DNA from: Furfurilactobacillus milii
GTDB taxonomy: Bacteria > Bacillota > Bacilli > Lactobacillales > Lactobacillaceae
DNA length: 64,000 bases
Direction of reading: 5' to 3'
Assembly: GCF_021654115.1 (NCBI RefSeq)
Contig: NZ_JAIWJF010000003.1
Coordinates: 186,001 to 250,000, forward strand
Below the pieces are notes generated by a model, which was not told the origin of the DNA, ran no database searches, and saw only the letters and a program-made list of their open reading frames with translations. The position numbers and the translations under genes are program-made. Shown piece by piece: positions 39,813-49,604 of this stretch; within the stretch, counting starts at the first letter, position 1; every line of letters begins with the position of its first letter.

Positions 39813-40847
39813 ATGAAGGTAATTGAATCATTTGGCACACAAAGTATTGATGAACGGGCTGCGATGATCGATGGCACTCGGCCAACGCCCAAAGTTGGAG
39901 AGCATGACGTTCGCGTTAAGATTACGGCAGTATCAGTTAATCCTGTCGATACCAAGTTACGACAAGCACTAACAAGCCAGACAGTAGGCACAATTCTTGG
40001 TTATGATGCAGTGGGACAGATTACTGAAATTGGCAGTGCTGTTGATCATTTTAAGATTGGTGATCGTGTGTTCTATGCGGGTAGTACCGCTCGGGACGGT
40101 GCCAATGCTGAAGAACAGGCGGTTGACGCCCGTTTGATTGCGCATGCCCCTGAACACTTAACGGATACCGAGGCCGCAGCGTTGCCACTAACGTCCTTGA
40201 CAGCTGGCGAGGTTCTCTTTACTAAAATGGGTTTTAAAATGGCTGCTGATGCCAATATCGGCCAACAACTGTTAATTATTAATGGTGCTGGTGGCGTAGG
40301 ATCTGTCGCTATTCAACTGGCTAAGTGGGCAGGATTGACTGTTTCAGCAACAGCGTCACGCCCAGAAACTCGTGATTGGGTCAAAGAAATGGGCGCTACT
40401 CACATTTTTAATCATCGTGAAGACTTGGCGCCTCAAGTGGCCGAAGCGGGAATCAATTTCTTTGATGGTATCTTAATTCTGCACTCAACCGATCAGTACT
40501 TTGAGACAGCAGCAAAATTAATCAAGCCGTTTGGTCATGTGGCATCCATCGTCGAGAATCGCGAGTCGTTGCCGATGGGACTATTGAAGAATAAGGCTGC
40601 TAGTTTTGATTGGGAATATATGTTTGCAAAAAGTGATTATGGTGTCGATCTCGACTCCCAAGGTCAATTGTTAGCAAAAATCGCCGAATTAGCAGATCAA
40701 CGAGTCCTGCGCACGACGTTAAGCACGACGATTGATTCAGGCATCAACGCTGACAATTTGCGGGCTGCGCATCAATTAGTCGAAGCCAACAAAATGGTCG
40801 GTAAAGTGGTTATTACTGGACCGTTTAATGGCAGTGAAAAAGCCTAA
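39813..40847 (+). CDS. Zinc-independent alcohol dehydrogenase / quinone oxidoreductase (QorB-like)
   Basis: An MDR-superfamily NADPH oxidoreductase. The 344-residue protein has the GroES-like N-terminal half with AVSVNPVDTKLRQ and LGYDAVGQI, and the Rossmann nucleotide motif NGAGGVGSVAIQLAKWAG (about 155-172). The structural and catalytic zinc cysteines are missing, as in quinone reductases of the zinc-binding-dehydrogenase-like group. The substrate is probably a quinone or enone; this is inferred from family. ATG 39813 follows TTGGAGG. prmA starts 33 bases later. Confidence 0.88.
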   Translation: MKVIESFGTQSIDERAAMIDGTRPTPKVGEHDVRVKITAVSVNPVDTKLRQALTSQTVGTILGYDAVGQITEIGSAVDHFKIGDRVFYAGSTARDGANAEEQAVDARLIAHAPEHLTDTEAAALPLTSLTAGEVLFTKMGFKMAADANIGQQLLIINGAGGVGSVAIQLAKWAGLTVSATASRPETRDWVKEMGATHIFNHREDLAPQVAEAGINFFDGILILHSTDQYFETAAKLIKPFGHVASIVENRESLPMGLLKNKAASFDWEYMFAKSDYGVDLDSQGQLLAKIAELADQRVLRTTLSTTIDSGINADNLRAAHQLVEANKMVGKVVITGPFNGSEKA

Positions 40848-40880
40848 TTAATTTTTAAAAGTGAAAGGAAGAAAACTAAG

Positions 40881-41831
40881 GTGCAATGGACAGAAGTAAG
40901 CGTGACAACGACTAACGAAGCGGTAGAGGCTGTGAGTAACATTTTAATGGATGCTGGTGCATCTGGTACTAAAATTGATGACGCAGCGGATTTTGCTGCA
41001 TTGCAACCAGAATTTCCTGGTGAACTACTGGATAAGCGAGATTTACCACATTTGATGCATGGTGCTGTGGTGACCGCTTATTATCCTGAGACCATTGAAC
41101 TCTCATCGATCATTCCGATAATTGAACAACGGATTAACGAGCTGGATAATTTTGGCTTGGATGCCGGACCGGCAACCGTGTTGCAAAAACCAGTTGCAGA
41201 AGCCGACTGGGCTAACGTCTGGAAAAAATATTATCATCCAGTACGTGTTACTCGTTATTTGACGGTTGTTCCCAGTTGGGAGCATTATCAGCCGGCCGAC
41301 AAAAACGAAAAAACGTTAATTCTAGATCCTGGCATGGCATTTGGTACTGGTACTCATCCAACGACGGCATTGATGTTACAGGCGTTGGAATTAACCATTC
41401 GTGGCGGTGAAACGGTACTGGACGTTGGTACAGGCTCTGGTGTGTTGTCTATTGCAGCAAAACAGCTTGGCGCTGGTGAAGTTTTTGCGTATGACGTTGA
41501 TCAAATTGCTGTAGACTCGGCTAAAAGCAACTTGGATCTCAACCCAGTTGCTAAGGATGTCCATGTGAGTGCCAATGACCTGCTAAAGGGCGTTACACAA
41601 ACAGCCGACATCATTGTTGCCAATATTTTAGCCGATATTATTGTGCCACTGATTCCGCAAACCTGGCCGTTGTTGCCAAAAGGCGGCCTGTTTTTAACTA
41701 GCGGCATTATTGCGGATAAATATCCGTTGGTCGTTGGCAAACTGAGGGAAGCTGGTTATCAAGTTGTCGAAACCTTGCGGCGTGGCGACTGGTATGGCAT
41801 TATCGCTAAAAAGCCGGAGGCAGACGACTGA
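40881..41831 (+). CDS. prmA: Ribosomal protein L11 methyltransferase
   Basis: PrmA methylates lysines and the N-terminus of L11. The 316-residue protein has an N-terminal substrate-binding domain and a SAM domain with [30 protein letters not shown] and [10 protein letters not shown] (the N-x-L motif). The start is GTG 40881 behind AAGGAAG. It overlaps rsmE by one base (TGATG), indicating coupling. In Firmicutes this pair often sits near dnaJ and relA. Confidence 0.96.
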   Translation: MQWTEVSVTTTNEAVEAVSNILMDAGASGTKIDDAADFAALQPEFPGELLDKRDLPHLMHGAVVTAYYPETIELSSIIPIIEQRINELDNFGLDAGPATVLQKPVAEADWANVWKKYYHPVRVTRYLTVVPSWEHYQPADKNEKTLILDPGMAFGTGTHPTTALMLQALELTIRGGETVLDVGTGSGVLSIAAKQLGAGEVFAYDVDQIAVDSAKSNLDLNPVAKDVHVSANDLLKGVTQTADIIVANILADIIVPLIPQTWPLLPKGGLFLTSGIIADKYPLVVGKLREAGYQVVETLRRGDWYGIIAKKPEADD

Positions 41832-42598
41832 TGCAACACTATTTTTTGCCGCATGACTGGCAACAAACAACAGAATTTCAGTTGGACGCGGCGACATACA
41901 AACATTTTGTTCAGGTACTGCGTGCCACAGAGGGCACTGAAGCTGAGTTTGTCACACCGTTACACGAATTATTGATTGCACAACTAGTTAAGTTGGATAG
42001 TGATCACCGAAGCGCGACGATGCATGTGGAACGCAAGCAAACTGTTGACGTGGAATTACCAGTACACGCCCGCATTATTTGTGGGGTGCCTAAGGGTGAC
42101 AAAGCCGAATTAATTACGCAAAAGGCAACCGAATTGGGCGTTCACGAAATTGTTTTTGTACCTACACAATGGTCAGTCGCTTCATGGAAACAAAAGGCTG
42201 CTAAAAAGTTGTCACGATTACAGGTGATTGCGACTAATGCTGCTCAGCAATCACACCGTCTTGTGATTCCTCAATTGAAATACGCGAGTTCTTTGAAGGA
42301 AGCGGCAGCAATGCCCGCTGATTTTAATCTGGTAGCCTGGGAAGAGTCGGCCAAAAAGCAGGAGACCGGTCATTTAGTTCAGACGTTTGAAAAAATACGG
42401 ATTGGTCAGACAATCAATGTCATTTTCGGACCGGAAGGTGGACTGACGGTTCAAGAAGTTGACGACCTGACCGCAAATGGTTACGTAGCCGCGGGATTGG
42501 GACCGCGAATTTTACGAACCGAAACGGCGCCGTTGTACTTTTTGAGTGCGCTATCTTATGCTGTTGAGCTGCAAAAAGATTCAGAAAATGTAAATTAA
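41831..42598 (+). CDS. rsmE: 16S rRNA (uracil1498-N3)-methyltransferase
   Basis: RsmE methylates U1498 in the decoding region. The 255-residue SPOUT protein has an N-terminal PUA-like domain (1-70) and the C-terminal knot with IFGPEGGLTVQEVDDL and LGPRILRTETAPLYFLSAL. ATG 41831 overlaps the prmA TGA; GGAGG lies inside the prmA end. The stop is followed directly by another possible ATG. Confidence 0.96.
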   Translation: MQHYFLPHDWQQTTEFQLDAATYKHFVQVLRATEGTEAEFVTPLHELLIAQLVKLDSDHRSATMHVERKQTVDVELPVHARIICGVPKGDKAELITQKATELGVHEIVFVPTQWSVASWKQKAAKKLSRLQVIATNAAQQSHRLVIPQLKYASSLKEAAAMPADFNLVAWEESAKKQETGHLVQTFEKIRIGQTINVIFGPEGGLTVQEVDDLTANGYVAAGLGPRILRTETAPLYFLSALSYAVELQKDSENVN

Positions 42599-42610
42599 TG
42601 AAAATTAATC

Positions 42611-42639
42611 GTGACGCTGTTCGGGAAATTGGCTATAAT
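42611..42639 (+). promoter_or_regulatory. Possible promoter for the 136-aa membrane protein
   Basis: GTGACG (42611-42616), 17 bases, TATAAT (42634-42639). It lies inside the upstream extension of the open frame and supports a start at ATG 42682 instead of ATG 42598. Confidence 0.55.
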
Positions 42640-42681
42640 GTTCAACATAAATTAAAATTTGATGAAAAGCGTGGCGATTCA

Positions 42682-43092
42682 ATGACAGGTCTGAGGGCAC
42701 ATAGTGGTTGGCAGTATTGGTTACTCGGTTTATTTTTTGGCGGTTTGTTACCATGGCTGGCTAATGCCAGTAGCATGACCGTTTACCATAAAGTAATGTG
42801 GGTGTTACTCGGTATTAATGGTGTATATGCGCTGGTAAGTGGCTGGCAAATTGGTCGGTCACAGCATGACAGTTGGCGTGTTTTGATTTTCCCACTGTTA
42901 TTTGCGCTGTTCACATATTTCTTGAAAGACAATGCACATGAGTACGCCTATTACCTTGCAATTGGGTATGCGTGTGTTAGCTATTTTGTGAGTGGTTTCC
43001 ACACGGGTTTTACCACTGACCACCGTTCGCTTTCGGCCCATGCGCATCAAGCGGAGACAGTTGCTGCCGGTAAATTAGCGGTTGGTCGTTAA
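42682..43092 (+). CDS. Small integral membrane protein, function unknown
   Basis: With start ATG 42682 the product is 136 residues with four hydrophobic helices (about 10-28, 36-55, 68-84, 90-110) and a His-rich end (HRSLSAHAHQAE). The open frame extends to ATG 42598, but that ATG has no ribosome site and the extension contains a promoter-like TATAAT, so the shorter form is preferred. Neither start has a strong Shine-Dalgarno. Family unrecognised. It sits between rsmE and relA, with a terminator after it. Confidence 0.65.
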   Translation: MTGLRAHSGWQYWLLGLFFGGLLPWLANASSMTVYHKVMWVLLGINGVYALVSGWQIGRSQHDSWRVLIFPLLFALFTYFLKDNAHEYAYYLAIGYACVSYFVSGFHTGFTTDHRSLSAHAHQAETVAAGKLAVGR

Positions 43093-43110
43093 TGACTTAG
43101 ATTATGTTGC

Positions 43111-43147
43111 TGCCAGTGTTAGGTGATTACCTAGGACTGGCATTTTT
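43111..43147 (+). terminator. Terminator before relA
   Basis: A 14-base stem with one mismatch and one wobble (43111-43124 with 43129-43142), loop GATT, five Ts. Confidence 0.85.
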
Positions 43148-43251
43148 GCTATCAATGGCTTACTGTAAGCGGTAGATTTAAGCGTAGGCATTGTTTAATT
43201 TACCTTTTCGGGTAAAATTAGGACAACAATAAATGCATTTGGGGTGAAATA

Positions 43252-45489
43252 ATGTCAAAAGAACATATTTGGACAGCTGATGAAGTTATGGCTCAGGTCA
43301 GTTCTTACATGAATACAGAGCACGTGGCCCAAGTGCGGGAAGCATATGAGTTTGCGGCTAAGGTTCACGCTGAACAAAAGCGTCAGTCGGGTGAGCCATA
43401 TATTATGCATCCAATTCAAGTAGCGGCAATTTTAGCCGATCTGCGAATGGATCCAGAAACGGTCGAAGCCGGTTTTCTTCACGATGTGGTTGAGGATACG
43501 GTTGCAACACTTGATGACCTGCGTAATGAGTTTGGCAATGACGTTGCTGAAATCGTCGATGGCGTCACTAAAATCGGTAAGATTAAATATCGCTCCAACA
43601 AAGAACAATTAGCAGAAAATCACCGTAAATTACTACTAGCGATGTCGCATGATATTCGTGTCATCATTGTGAAGTTGGCGGATCGGTTACACAATATGCG
43701 GACTTTACAGCATCTGCGCCCAGATAAACAGCGCAGAATTGCGAATGAAACGCTGGAAATTTATGCACCACTAGCGGATCGGTTAGGGATCAGCACCATT
43801 AAGTGGGAACTCGAAGACTTAAGCCTGCGTTACCTCAATCCGGAACAATATTATCGGATTGTTCACTTGATGAATTCCAAACGGAATCAGCGAATTGAGA
43901 TTATCAATGAAGCGATAGGCGAACTTAAAGATGCCATTAGCGACTTACACATCAAAACGGAAGTTTATGGTCGCCCAAAACACATTTACTCCGTTTACCG
44001 CAAGATGGTTGACAAGCATAAGCAGTTTGATCAGATTTATGATTTGTTGGCCATTCGGGTTATTGTTCAATCAATTCGTGATTGTTACGCGGTTTTAGGT
44101 GCAATTCACACGCACTGGACGCCGATGCCAGGACGGTTTAAAGATTACATTGCGATGCCTAAGGCAAACATGTACCAATCTCTTCACACGACCGTTATCG
44201 GTCCTGAAGGCAAGCCATTGGAAGTACAGATTCGGACGGAAGAAATGCATCGGGTGGCCGAATTTGGGGTTGCCGCGCATTGGGCTTATAAAGAAGGGCA
44301 AACAGATGAAGTTCAAGAAACCAGTAACGGCGATCGGCTAAATTGGTTTAAACAAATCATTGAACTACAGAACAACGCCACTAACGCTGATGACTTTATG
44401 GAAGGCGTGAAGGGTGACTTGTTCACAGATTCTGTTTACGCGTTCACACCTAAGGGTGATGTACTTGAATTGCCAAAGGGCGCCGGACCGTTAGACATGG
44501 CTTACATTATCCATACGCAAGTCGGTAATCATACGACTGGGGCAAAAGTCAACGGTAAGATTGTGCCGCTGGATTCTGAAATCAAAACAGGTGACATTGT
44601 TGATATCATGACGTCACAGAATTCCAGCGGTCCAAGTCGTGACTGGGTCAACCTAGTCCACACACGACGCGCACGTAATAAGATCAAACAATATTTCCGC
44701 AAAATGGATCGTGAAGAAAATATTGACGCTGGTCGCGACATGATTACACACGAATTGCGTGAGCTTAATTTTGATCCAAAAGAGATCATGACGGATGTCA
44801 AACTGGAGAATGTAGCAGAACGGATGCATTATCGTTCAGCGGATGATCTGTTATCTGCCATTGGTTTCGGGGATGCTGCACCGCGCGGCGTTGCTAATCG
44901 TTTGACTTCGGACGAGCGGGCTAAAATTGCTGCTGACAAACAAGCTGAGACGGAACGGGAAATTCTCACTGATAGCAGTGAAAAGAGCGAAGAAACGCAG
45001 GAAACCACTGCTAAGGCTGATGCCAAACAATCGTCCTCTGATGGGGTCATCATTGAAGGCGTTGACAATCTTCTTGTTCGCTTGAGCCACTGTTGTTCAC
45101 CAATTCCGGGTGACGCGATTGTCGGTTACATCACGAAGGGTCGTGGCGTTTCTGTCCATAGAGCTGATTGCCCTAACGTTAAATCGGCAGAAGAACACGG
45201 CGAGCGAATTGTGGACGTTGAATGGGATGATCCGGAAAATAACCGGACTAACTACAACGCTGATATTGAAATCCGCGGTTATAACCGGAATGGTCTATTG
45301 AACGATGTTCTACGGATGATCAACAACACAACTAAGTTCTTGACCTCTGTGACCGGTAAAGTGGACCATAATAAGATGGTCGTCATTTCTGCGACCGTTG
45401 GTGTCCGCAATCTGGAGGTTCTTAACCATATTATGGACAACGTGAAAAACGTTCCAGATGTGTACGAAGTGCTTCGGGCAACACACTAA
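43252..45489 (+). CDS. relA: Bifunctional (p)ppGpp synthetase/hydrolase
   Basis: Rel makes and degrades the stringent-response alarmones. The 745-residue protein has the hydrolase HD domain (HDVVEDT, DRLHNMRTL), the synthetase domain (RPKHIYSVYRKM, GRFKDYIAMPK with the RxKD motif of bifunctional enzymes, then MYQSLHTTV), a TGS domain (VYAFTPKGDVLELPKGA), and a C-terminal zinc-finger-like and ACT region. Both active sites look intact. ATG 43252 follows GGGGTG; TTGTTT-16-TAAAAT just upstream could be its promoter. It forms an operon with dtd. Confidence 0.96.
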   Translation: MSKEHIWTADEVMAQVSSYMNTEHVAQVREAYEFAAKVHAEQKRQSGEPYIMHPIQVAAILADLRMDPETVEAGFLHDVVEDTVATLDDLRNEFGNDVAEIVDGVTKIGKIKYRSNKEQLAENHRKLLLAMSHDIRVIIVKLADRLHNMRTLQHLRPDKQRRIANETLEIYAPLADRLGISTIKWELEDLSLRYLNPEQYYRIVHLMNSKRNQRIEIINEAIGELKDAISDLHIKTEVYGRPKHIYSVYRKMVDKHKQFDQIYDLLAIRVIVQSIRDCYAVLGAIHTHWTPMPGRFKDYIAMPKANMYQSLHTTVIGPEGKPLEVQIRTEEMHRVAEFGVAAHWAYKEGQTDEVQETSNGDRLNWFKQIIELQNNATNADDFMEGVKGDLFTDSVYAFTPKGDVLELPKGAGPLDMAYIIHTQVGNHTTGAKVNGKIVPLDSEIKTGDIVDIMTSQNSSGPSRDWVNLVHTRRARNKIKQYFRKMDREENIDAGRDMITHELRELNFDPKEIMTDVKLENVAERMHYRSADDLLSAIGFGDAAPRGVANRLTSDERAKIAADKQAETEREILTDSSEKSEETQETTAKADAKQSSSDGVIIEGVDNLLVRLSHCCSPIPGDAIVGYITKGRGVSVHRADCPNVKSAEEHGERIVDVEWDDPENNRTNYNADIEIRGYNRNGLLNDVLRMINNTTKFLTSVTGKVDHNKMVVISATVGVRNLEVLNHIMDNVKNVPDVYEVLRATH

Positions 45490-45535
45490 TCGGATTTTGA
45501 TTATTTCGTAGTCCGATTTTTGGAGGATATAGATA

Positions 45536-45979
45536 ATGCGCGTTCTGTTGCAACGAGTAAGTCAGGCTAGGGTAGACATTAATCAGGTGACCGTTGGACA
45601 AATAAACCAAGGATTGTTATTACTGGTTGGCATTGCACCAACGGATACACAGGTTGAGGCGGATTACCTTGCTCACAAAATTTTAAATTGCCGTATTTTC
45701 AGTGATGAAGATGGCAAGATGAATTTAAACATTCAGGATGTTGCCGGGCAGATTTTGTCTGTTTCTCAGTTTACGTTGTATGCTGATTTAGCAAAGGGTA
45801 ATCGACCAGGATTCTCTAATGCTGGTCAACCATCTATGGCAGAGCCATTATGGCGGTACTTTAACGAACAGCTTGCGGTGCAAGTGCCGGTTGAAACGGG
45901 TAAATTTGGTGCTGATATGCAGGTGAGTTTGGTTAACGACGGCCCCGTAACCTTGATGTATGAAAGAGATCATCAATAA
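45536..45979 (+). CDS. dtd: D-aminoacyl-tRNA deacylase
   Basis: Dtd hydrolyses D-amino acids, and glycine mischarged on tRNA-Ala, from tRNA. The 147-residue protein begins [13 protein letters not shown] and has [17 protein letters not shown] (SQFT loop, about 79-82) and the cross-subunit GPVT loop (about 137-140). Length is standard. ATG 45536 follows TTGGAGG. It is in the conserved relA-dtd pair and is followed by a strong terminator. Confidence 0.96.
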   Translation: MRVLLQRVSQARVDINQVTVGQINQGLLLLVGIAPTDTQVEADYLAHKILNCRIFSDEDGKMNLNIQDVAGQILSVSQFTLYADLAKGNRPGFSNAGQPSMAEPLWRYFNEQLAVQVPVETGKFGADMQVSLVNDGPVTLMYERDHQ

Positions 45980-45988
45980 TAGTTTGAG

Positions 45989-46024
45989 ACGATTAGCGGA
46001 TTTACTGCGCTAATCGTTTTTTTT
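45989..46024 (+). terminator. Terminator after relA-dtd
   Basis: A perfect 10-bp stem ACGATTAGCG (45989-45998) / CGCTAATCGT (46008-46017) and eight Ts. Confidence 0.92.
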
Positions 46025-46120
46025 AGTTTAAGCCTGAGTATTTCAGGGCAAACAAAAACCGTGATGACATTTCTGCTCACGGCTAAATTGATTTAGTATA
46101 AATTTATTTATTTTGAACAA

Positions 46121-46969
46121 TTAATAATTATCGAGTATCTGATCGACCGCACCTGCATAGGTGAGCCCAAATAAGTTTAGATGCACTAAAAGATAGTAAA
46201 GACGGTAGAATGGCAACCGTTGATCAAACCCCTTAGCAAAGGGGAAGACACTTTGATAGCCATTGTAGAAATCTTCGTTGAACCCGCCAAAGACAGTAGT
46301 GACACCAATATCAAATTCGCGGTCACCGTAGTAAACATCTGGGTCAATTAAGACGGCACCACCGTTGTCATCAAACATGAAGTTGCCTGACCAAAAATCT
46401 CCGTGTAATAAAGATGGTAGTGGTTGATAGTCAGAATATAAGTTCAGAAAGACTTGGCGTGCTTTTTGATAATGGGCTTCCCGACTTGGATTCCAATAAT
46501 GATTGACCTTGGCTAAATCCACGACAGCGTCCAAACGTTGTGTCGTGAAAAAGGTACCCCAGTCTGCTTGCCATTGATTATGCTTAGGAATTTTGCCGAT
46601 GAGAAAATCATGATCAAAACCATATTGCCGATTAGGGCTAACTCGCTGGTGAACTTTGGCCAGTGCTTCGCCAACCGCTCGTTGATTGCCTGCGGAGCCT
46701 TCGTTGATCCAACTAAGCAGGAGAAAAGCGTCACCGTCGATTTCTCCAGTCGCCAATACTTGTGGGACAGTCGCAGCTTGGCCTAATAGGGTCAAGCCAT
46801 CAATTTCATGCTGGAAAAAGGCTTGGGGATGGTTAGGCTGAACTTTCAAAAATTGAGTGCCATCACTCGTGTCAAGACGATAGGCCTCGTTCACATCACC
46901 ACCATGAACGGCGGTCACCTGATTGATCTGATGAACTGGTAGTTGCTCAAACCATGTCTTTTTTCTCAT
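46121..46969 (-). CDS. Fructosamine-kinase family phosphotransferase
   Basis: This 282-residue protein belongs to the FN3K/aminoglycoside-phosphotransferase fold. Its catalytic loop reads LLHGDFWSGNFMF (His, Asp, Asn), followed by LIDPDVYYGDREFDIG with the Mg-binding Asp and the family-specific YYGDRE. Relatives phosphorylate ketoamines on glycated proteins or small molecules, a deglycation repair step. The actual substrate here is unknown. Start ATG 46969 is eight bases from AAAGGA; ATG 46978 overlaps the ribosome site. It is inserted in reverse between dtd and the amidase. Confidence 0.88.
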   Translation of the reverse strand: MRKKTWFEQLPVHQINQVTAVHGGDVNEAYRLDTSDGTQFLKVQPNHPQAFFQHEIDGLTLLGQAATVPQVLATGEIDGDAFLLLSWINEGSAGNQRAVGEALAKVHQRVSPNRQYGFDHDFLIGKIPKHNQWQADWGTFFTTQRLDAVVDLAKVNHYWNPSREAHYQKARQVFLNLYSDYQPLPSLLHGDFWSGNFMFDDNGGAVLIDPDVYYGDREFDIGVTTVFGGFNEDFYNGYQSVFPFAKGFDQRLPFYRLYYLLVHLNLFGLTYAGAVDQILDNY

Positions 46970-47018
46970 CTTACTCATCCTTTCTTAAATAGTGAAATGT
47001 GTCATTCATTTAAAAAAA

Positions 47019-47882
47019 TTAATTAGCATCGCTGAAATAATCAGTGAGGCCCTTGGTGATAGAATGGGCGACCCGGTACGGATACGTGACACCGGAAATT
47101 GTCTTAAAGTCGTCCTGGTCATTGATGTAACCCATTTCTAGCAAAACGGCTGGTCGTTGGTTGTCACGAATTACTTCAAAGTTGCCGAATTCAATGCCCT
47201 TATTTGACATTGGGTAATGATTCATTTGGCTATTCAACGCCTTCGCCAGTTTCATTGAAATGTTTTTGTGATAATAATAGGTTGTTAATCCTGATGATTG
47301 GTTTTCTTCTGGTGATGAATCGAAGTGAATGCTGATGAAGGCGTCAGCTTTTACCTCGTTAGCAATGGCCGGCCGTGGCGCCAACCCGACATACTTGTCG
47401 CTGTTACGTGTCATAATGACATGAGCGCCGTGACGGCGTAGATCAGCTGCCACTTCTTGAGCAACCTTTAGCGTGTACGTTTTTTCCATATACTTTGACG
47501 ACGTCGCATCTAATGTATGAAGTGCGCCAGAATCGTTACCCCCGTGGCCGGGATCAATCACAATGGTGGCTTCAGACAGGTTAGTGGCCTCTTTCAAATT
47601 GGTTCTGCGGTTAACGAGCCAACTTGCCACCCAGCCTGTATGACGGTCATCGTAGCGAACGTGGTACCACAGATTCTTTTCGCCAATCTTGACCAATCGA
47701 GAATTTAGTTTGGCCTTATGAACCGTTTTATAATTGACGTTTGGTCCAGAGCGCACATTCAATTGATTAATGCTCACCGTCACCGTTTCTTCATGCGTCA
47801 GCAATACGAGTAAGACACCGAGCGTTACTGTTACAGCAATTGTTAGCAGTAATTGGAACCATCGTTGTTTCAAAAATTTCAT
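47019..47882 (-). CDS. N-acetylmuramoyl-L-alanine amidase with SH3b domain (YrvJ-like)
   Basis: A cell-wall hydrolase of 287 residues. An uncleaved signal anchor (about 7-30) is followed by one bacterial SH3 domain (about 40-100, LNVRSGPNVNYKTV) and an amidase_3 domain (about 110-285) with the zinc motif VIDPGHGGNDSGA and ISIHFDSS. It cuts the peptide stem from glycan strands. B. subtilis has the related yrvJ between dtd and hisS; here it has the opposite orientation. ATG 47882 follows AAGGATTGAG. A TATAAT on the minus strand near 47914 may be its -10. Confidence 0.92.
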   Translation of the reverse strand: MKFLKQRWFQLLLTIAVTVTLGVLLVLLTHEETVTVSINQLNVRSGPNVNYKTVHKAKLNSRLVKIGEKNLWYHVRYDDRHTGWVASWLVNRRTNLKEATNLSEATIVIDPGHGGNDSGALHTLDATSSKYMEKTYTLKVAQEVAADLRRHGAHVIMTRNSDKYVGLAPRPAIANEVKADAFISIHFDSSPEENQSSGLTTYYYHKNISMKLAKALNSQMNHYPMSNKGIEFGNFEVIRDNQRPAVLLEMGYINDQDDFKTISGVTYPYRVAHSITKGLTDYFSDAN

Positions 47883-47960
47883 TATCTCAATCCTTGTACA
47901 ATAAAGTACATCAATTATAGCAAACTCACGCCAGAAAGGCGGGAAAAAACGTGATTCGAC

Positions 47961-47989
47961 TTGACAGAAGGGCAAAACTAAACTAAGTT
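47961..47989 (+). promoter_or_regulatory. Promoter of hisS-aspS
   Basis: TTGACA (47961-47966), 17 bases, TAAGTT (47984-47989). A perfect -35 with a -10 of modest quality, just upstream of the T-box leader. Confidence 0.7.
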
Positions 47990-48029
47990 TTAAACACGTA
48001 GAAATAATATTAAAACCGTTAATGAAAGA

Positions 48030-48212
48030 TTACTAGCAACGGCGACCCACTCAGAGAGCAAGTGGTTGGTGAAAACTTGTCCGGTCAATGTTGTGAAGAC
48101 ACTTTTTAGGTGGATGAAAATCCCGTCGCAGCAGGACGTTACCATGAGAACTTATAAAGGTGGTACCGTGCGTAAAGCGCCCTTGATGATGAACATTCAG
48201 GGGCGTTTTTTT
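48030..48212 (+). promoter_or_regulatory. T-box riboswitch of hisS-aspS
   Basis: The T-box sequence AAAGGTGGTACCGTG lies at 48156-48170, with AGAGAG and GGTTGGTGAAAAC in stem I as in other T-boxes. The terminator is CGCCCTTGA (48178-48186) with TCAGGGGCG (48197-48205) and seven Ts. The specifier area reads GACAC (48098-48102), containing GAC (Asp) and CAC (His) sharing one base. Uncharged tRNA should favour antitermination. Which codon is read, or whether both are, is not settled by sequence. Confidence 0.92.
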
Positions 48213-48258
48213 ATGCTCTGATAAATGGTTTATATTAAATTGCACTGGAGGCAAACAC

Positions 48259-49551
48259 ATGAAATATCAACGACCAAAAGGCACGGCCGATATTTTACCG
48301 GGAATGTCGGAAAAATGGAGTTATGTAGAAGATACAGCACGACTATTATTTAACGATTATCAATTTCATGAAATTCGCACGCCAATGTTTGAAAACTTTG
48401 AGGTGTTTTCACGATCAGCTGGCGATACCAGTGATGTTGTCACAAAGGAAATGTATGACTTCCATGATAAGGGTGATCGCCACATTGCGTTGCGGCCAGA
48501 GGGAACGGCCGGCGTCGTTCGGGCCTACGTTGAAAATAAACTTTACGCACCCGAACAAGAAAAGCCATACAAAGTTTTCTACATGGGACCAATGTTCCGT
48601 TATGAACGTCCCCAAACTGGCCGTAGTCGGGAGTTCCATCAAATTGGGGTTGAATCATTTGGTAGCGATTCACCGGCAGTTGATGTTGAAATCATGGCAA
48701 TGGCAATGGATTTCTTTAATCATCTCGGTTTGACGAATCTAAAACTGGCCGTGAACTCCTTGGGCGATAAAGAAACTCGCGAAGCGTATCATCAGGCACT
48801 AGTTGATTACCTTGAGCCTCATTTCAACGACCTCAGTGAAGATTCTCAGTCACGTTTGCACAAGAATCCGTTGCGAGTGCTTGATAGTAAAGATAAAAAA
48901 GATCAGGAAATCGTTGCTAATGCACCGTCGATTCTCGATTTCATGACACCGGATGCACAAAAGCATTTGGATACAGTTAAGGAAATGCTAGAAGCATTAA
49001 AAATTCCGTTTGAAATTGACCCAACGATGGTTCGCGGACTTGATTATTACAACCACACTATCTTTGAAATTGAAACGAATTCGCCTGCGCTCGGTCATGG
49101 TTGGATGACCATTTGTGGTGGTGGTCGTTATAACGGGTTAGTCGAGGAACTCGGCGGACCAGAAACACCCGGATTTGGTTTCGGCATCGGGATGGAACGG
49201 TTGTTGCTCTTATTGGACAATTTAGATGTTACGGCGCCGATCAGCAATCCGCTAAATGCTTACGTTGTTGGCATTGGTGAGGAAACTAATGTTGAAACGT
49301 TAAAGTTGGTTCAAGCAATTCGGCAGGCAGGCTTCAGCGCGGATCGTGATTACTTGAATCGCAAACCAAAGGCGCAGTTTAAAACCGCCGATCGCCGTCA
49401 AGCAGAATTCACCATTACGGTTGGTGCCCAGGAACTTGAAAACCAAACGGTTCATTTCAAGAGTATGAGAACGGGTGAAGAAACAACATTACCGATGGAT
49501 GCCATTTATCAAGACTTCGCCAGCGTATACGATAAGTATTCGGAAGAATAG
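48259..49551 (+). CDS. hisS: Histidyl-tRNA synthetase
   Basis: A class IIa synthetase charging tRNA-His. The 430-residue protein begins [13 protein letters not shown] and has motif 2 [17 protein letters not shown] (about 113-129), the HisA peptide [12 protein letters not shown] and [20 protein letters not shown], and a C-terminal anticodon domain. ATG 48259 follows CTGGAGG. It is co-transcribed with aspS under the T-box. Confidence 0.97.
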   Translation: MKYQRPKGTADILPGMSEKWSYVEDTARLLFNDYQFHEIRTPMFENFEVFSRSAGDTSDVVTKEMYDFHDKGDRHIALRPEGTAGVVRAYVENKLYAPEQEKPYKVFYMGPMFRYERPQTGRSREFHQIGVESFGSDSPAVDVEIMAMAMDFFNHLGLTNLKLAVNSLGDKETREAYHQALVDYLEPHFNDLSEDSQSRLHKNPLRVLDSKDKKDQEIVANAPSILDFMTPDAQKHLDTVKEMLEALKIPFEIDPTMVRGLDYYNHTIFEIETNSPALGHGWMTICGGGRYNGLVEELGGPETPGFGFGIGMERLLLLLDNLDVTAPISNPLNAYVVGIGEETNVETLKLVQAIRQAGFSADRDYLNRKPKAQFKTADRRQAEFTITVGAQELENQTVHFKSMRTGEETTLPMDAIYQDFASVYDKYSEE

Positions 49552-49604
49552 AGTGGTGCCGAAGTCCGGTAAGGTTCGAACAATCAGAAGGAGAGCGAGA
49601 GAAT

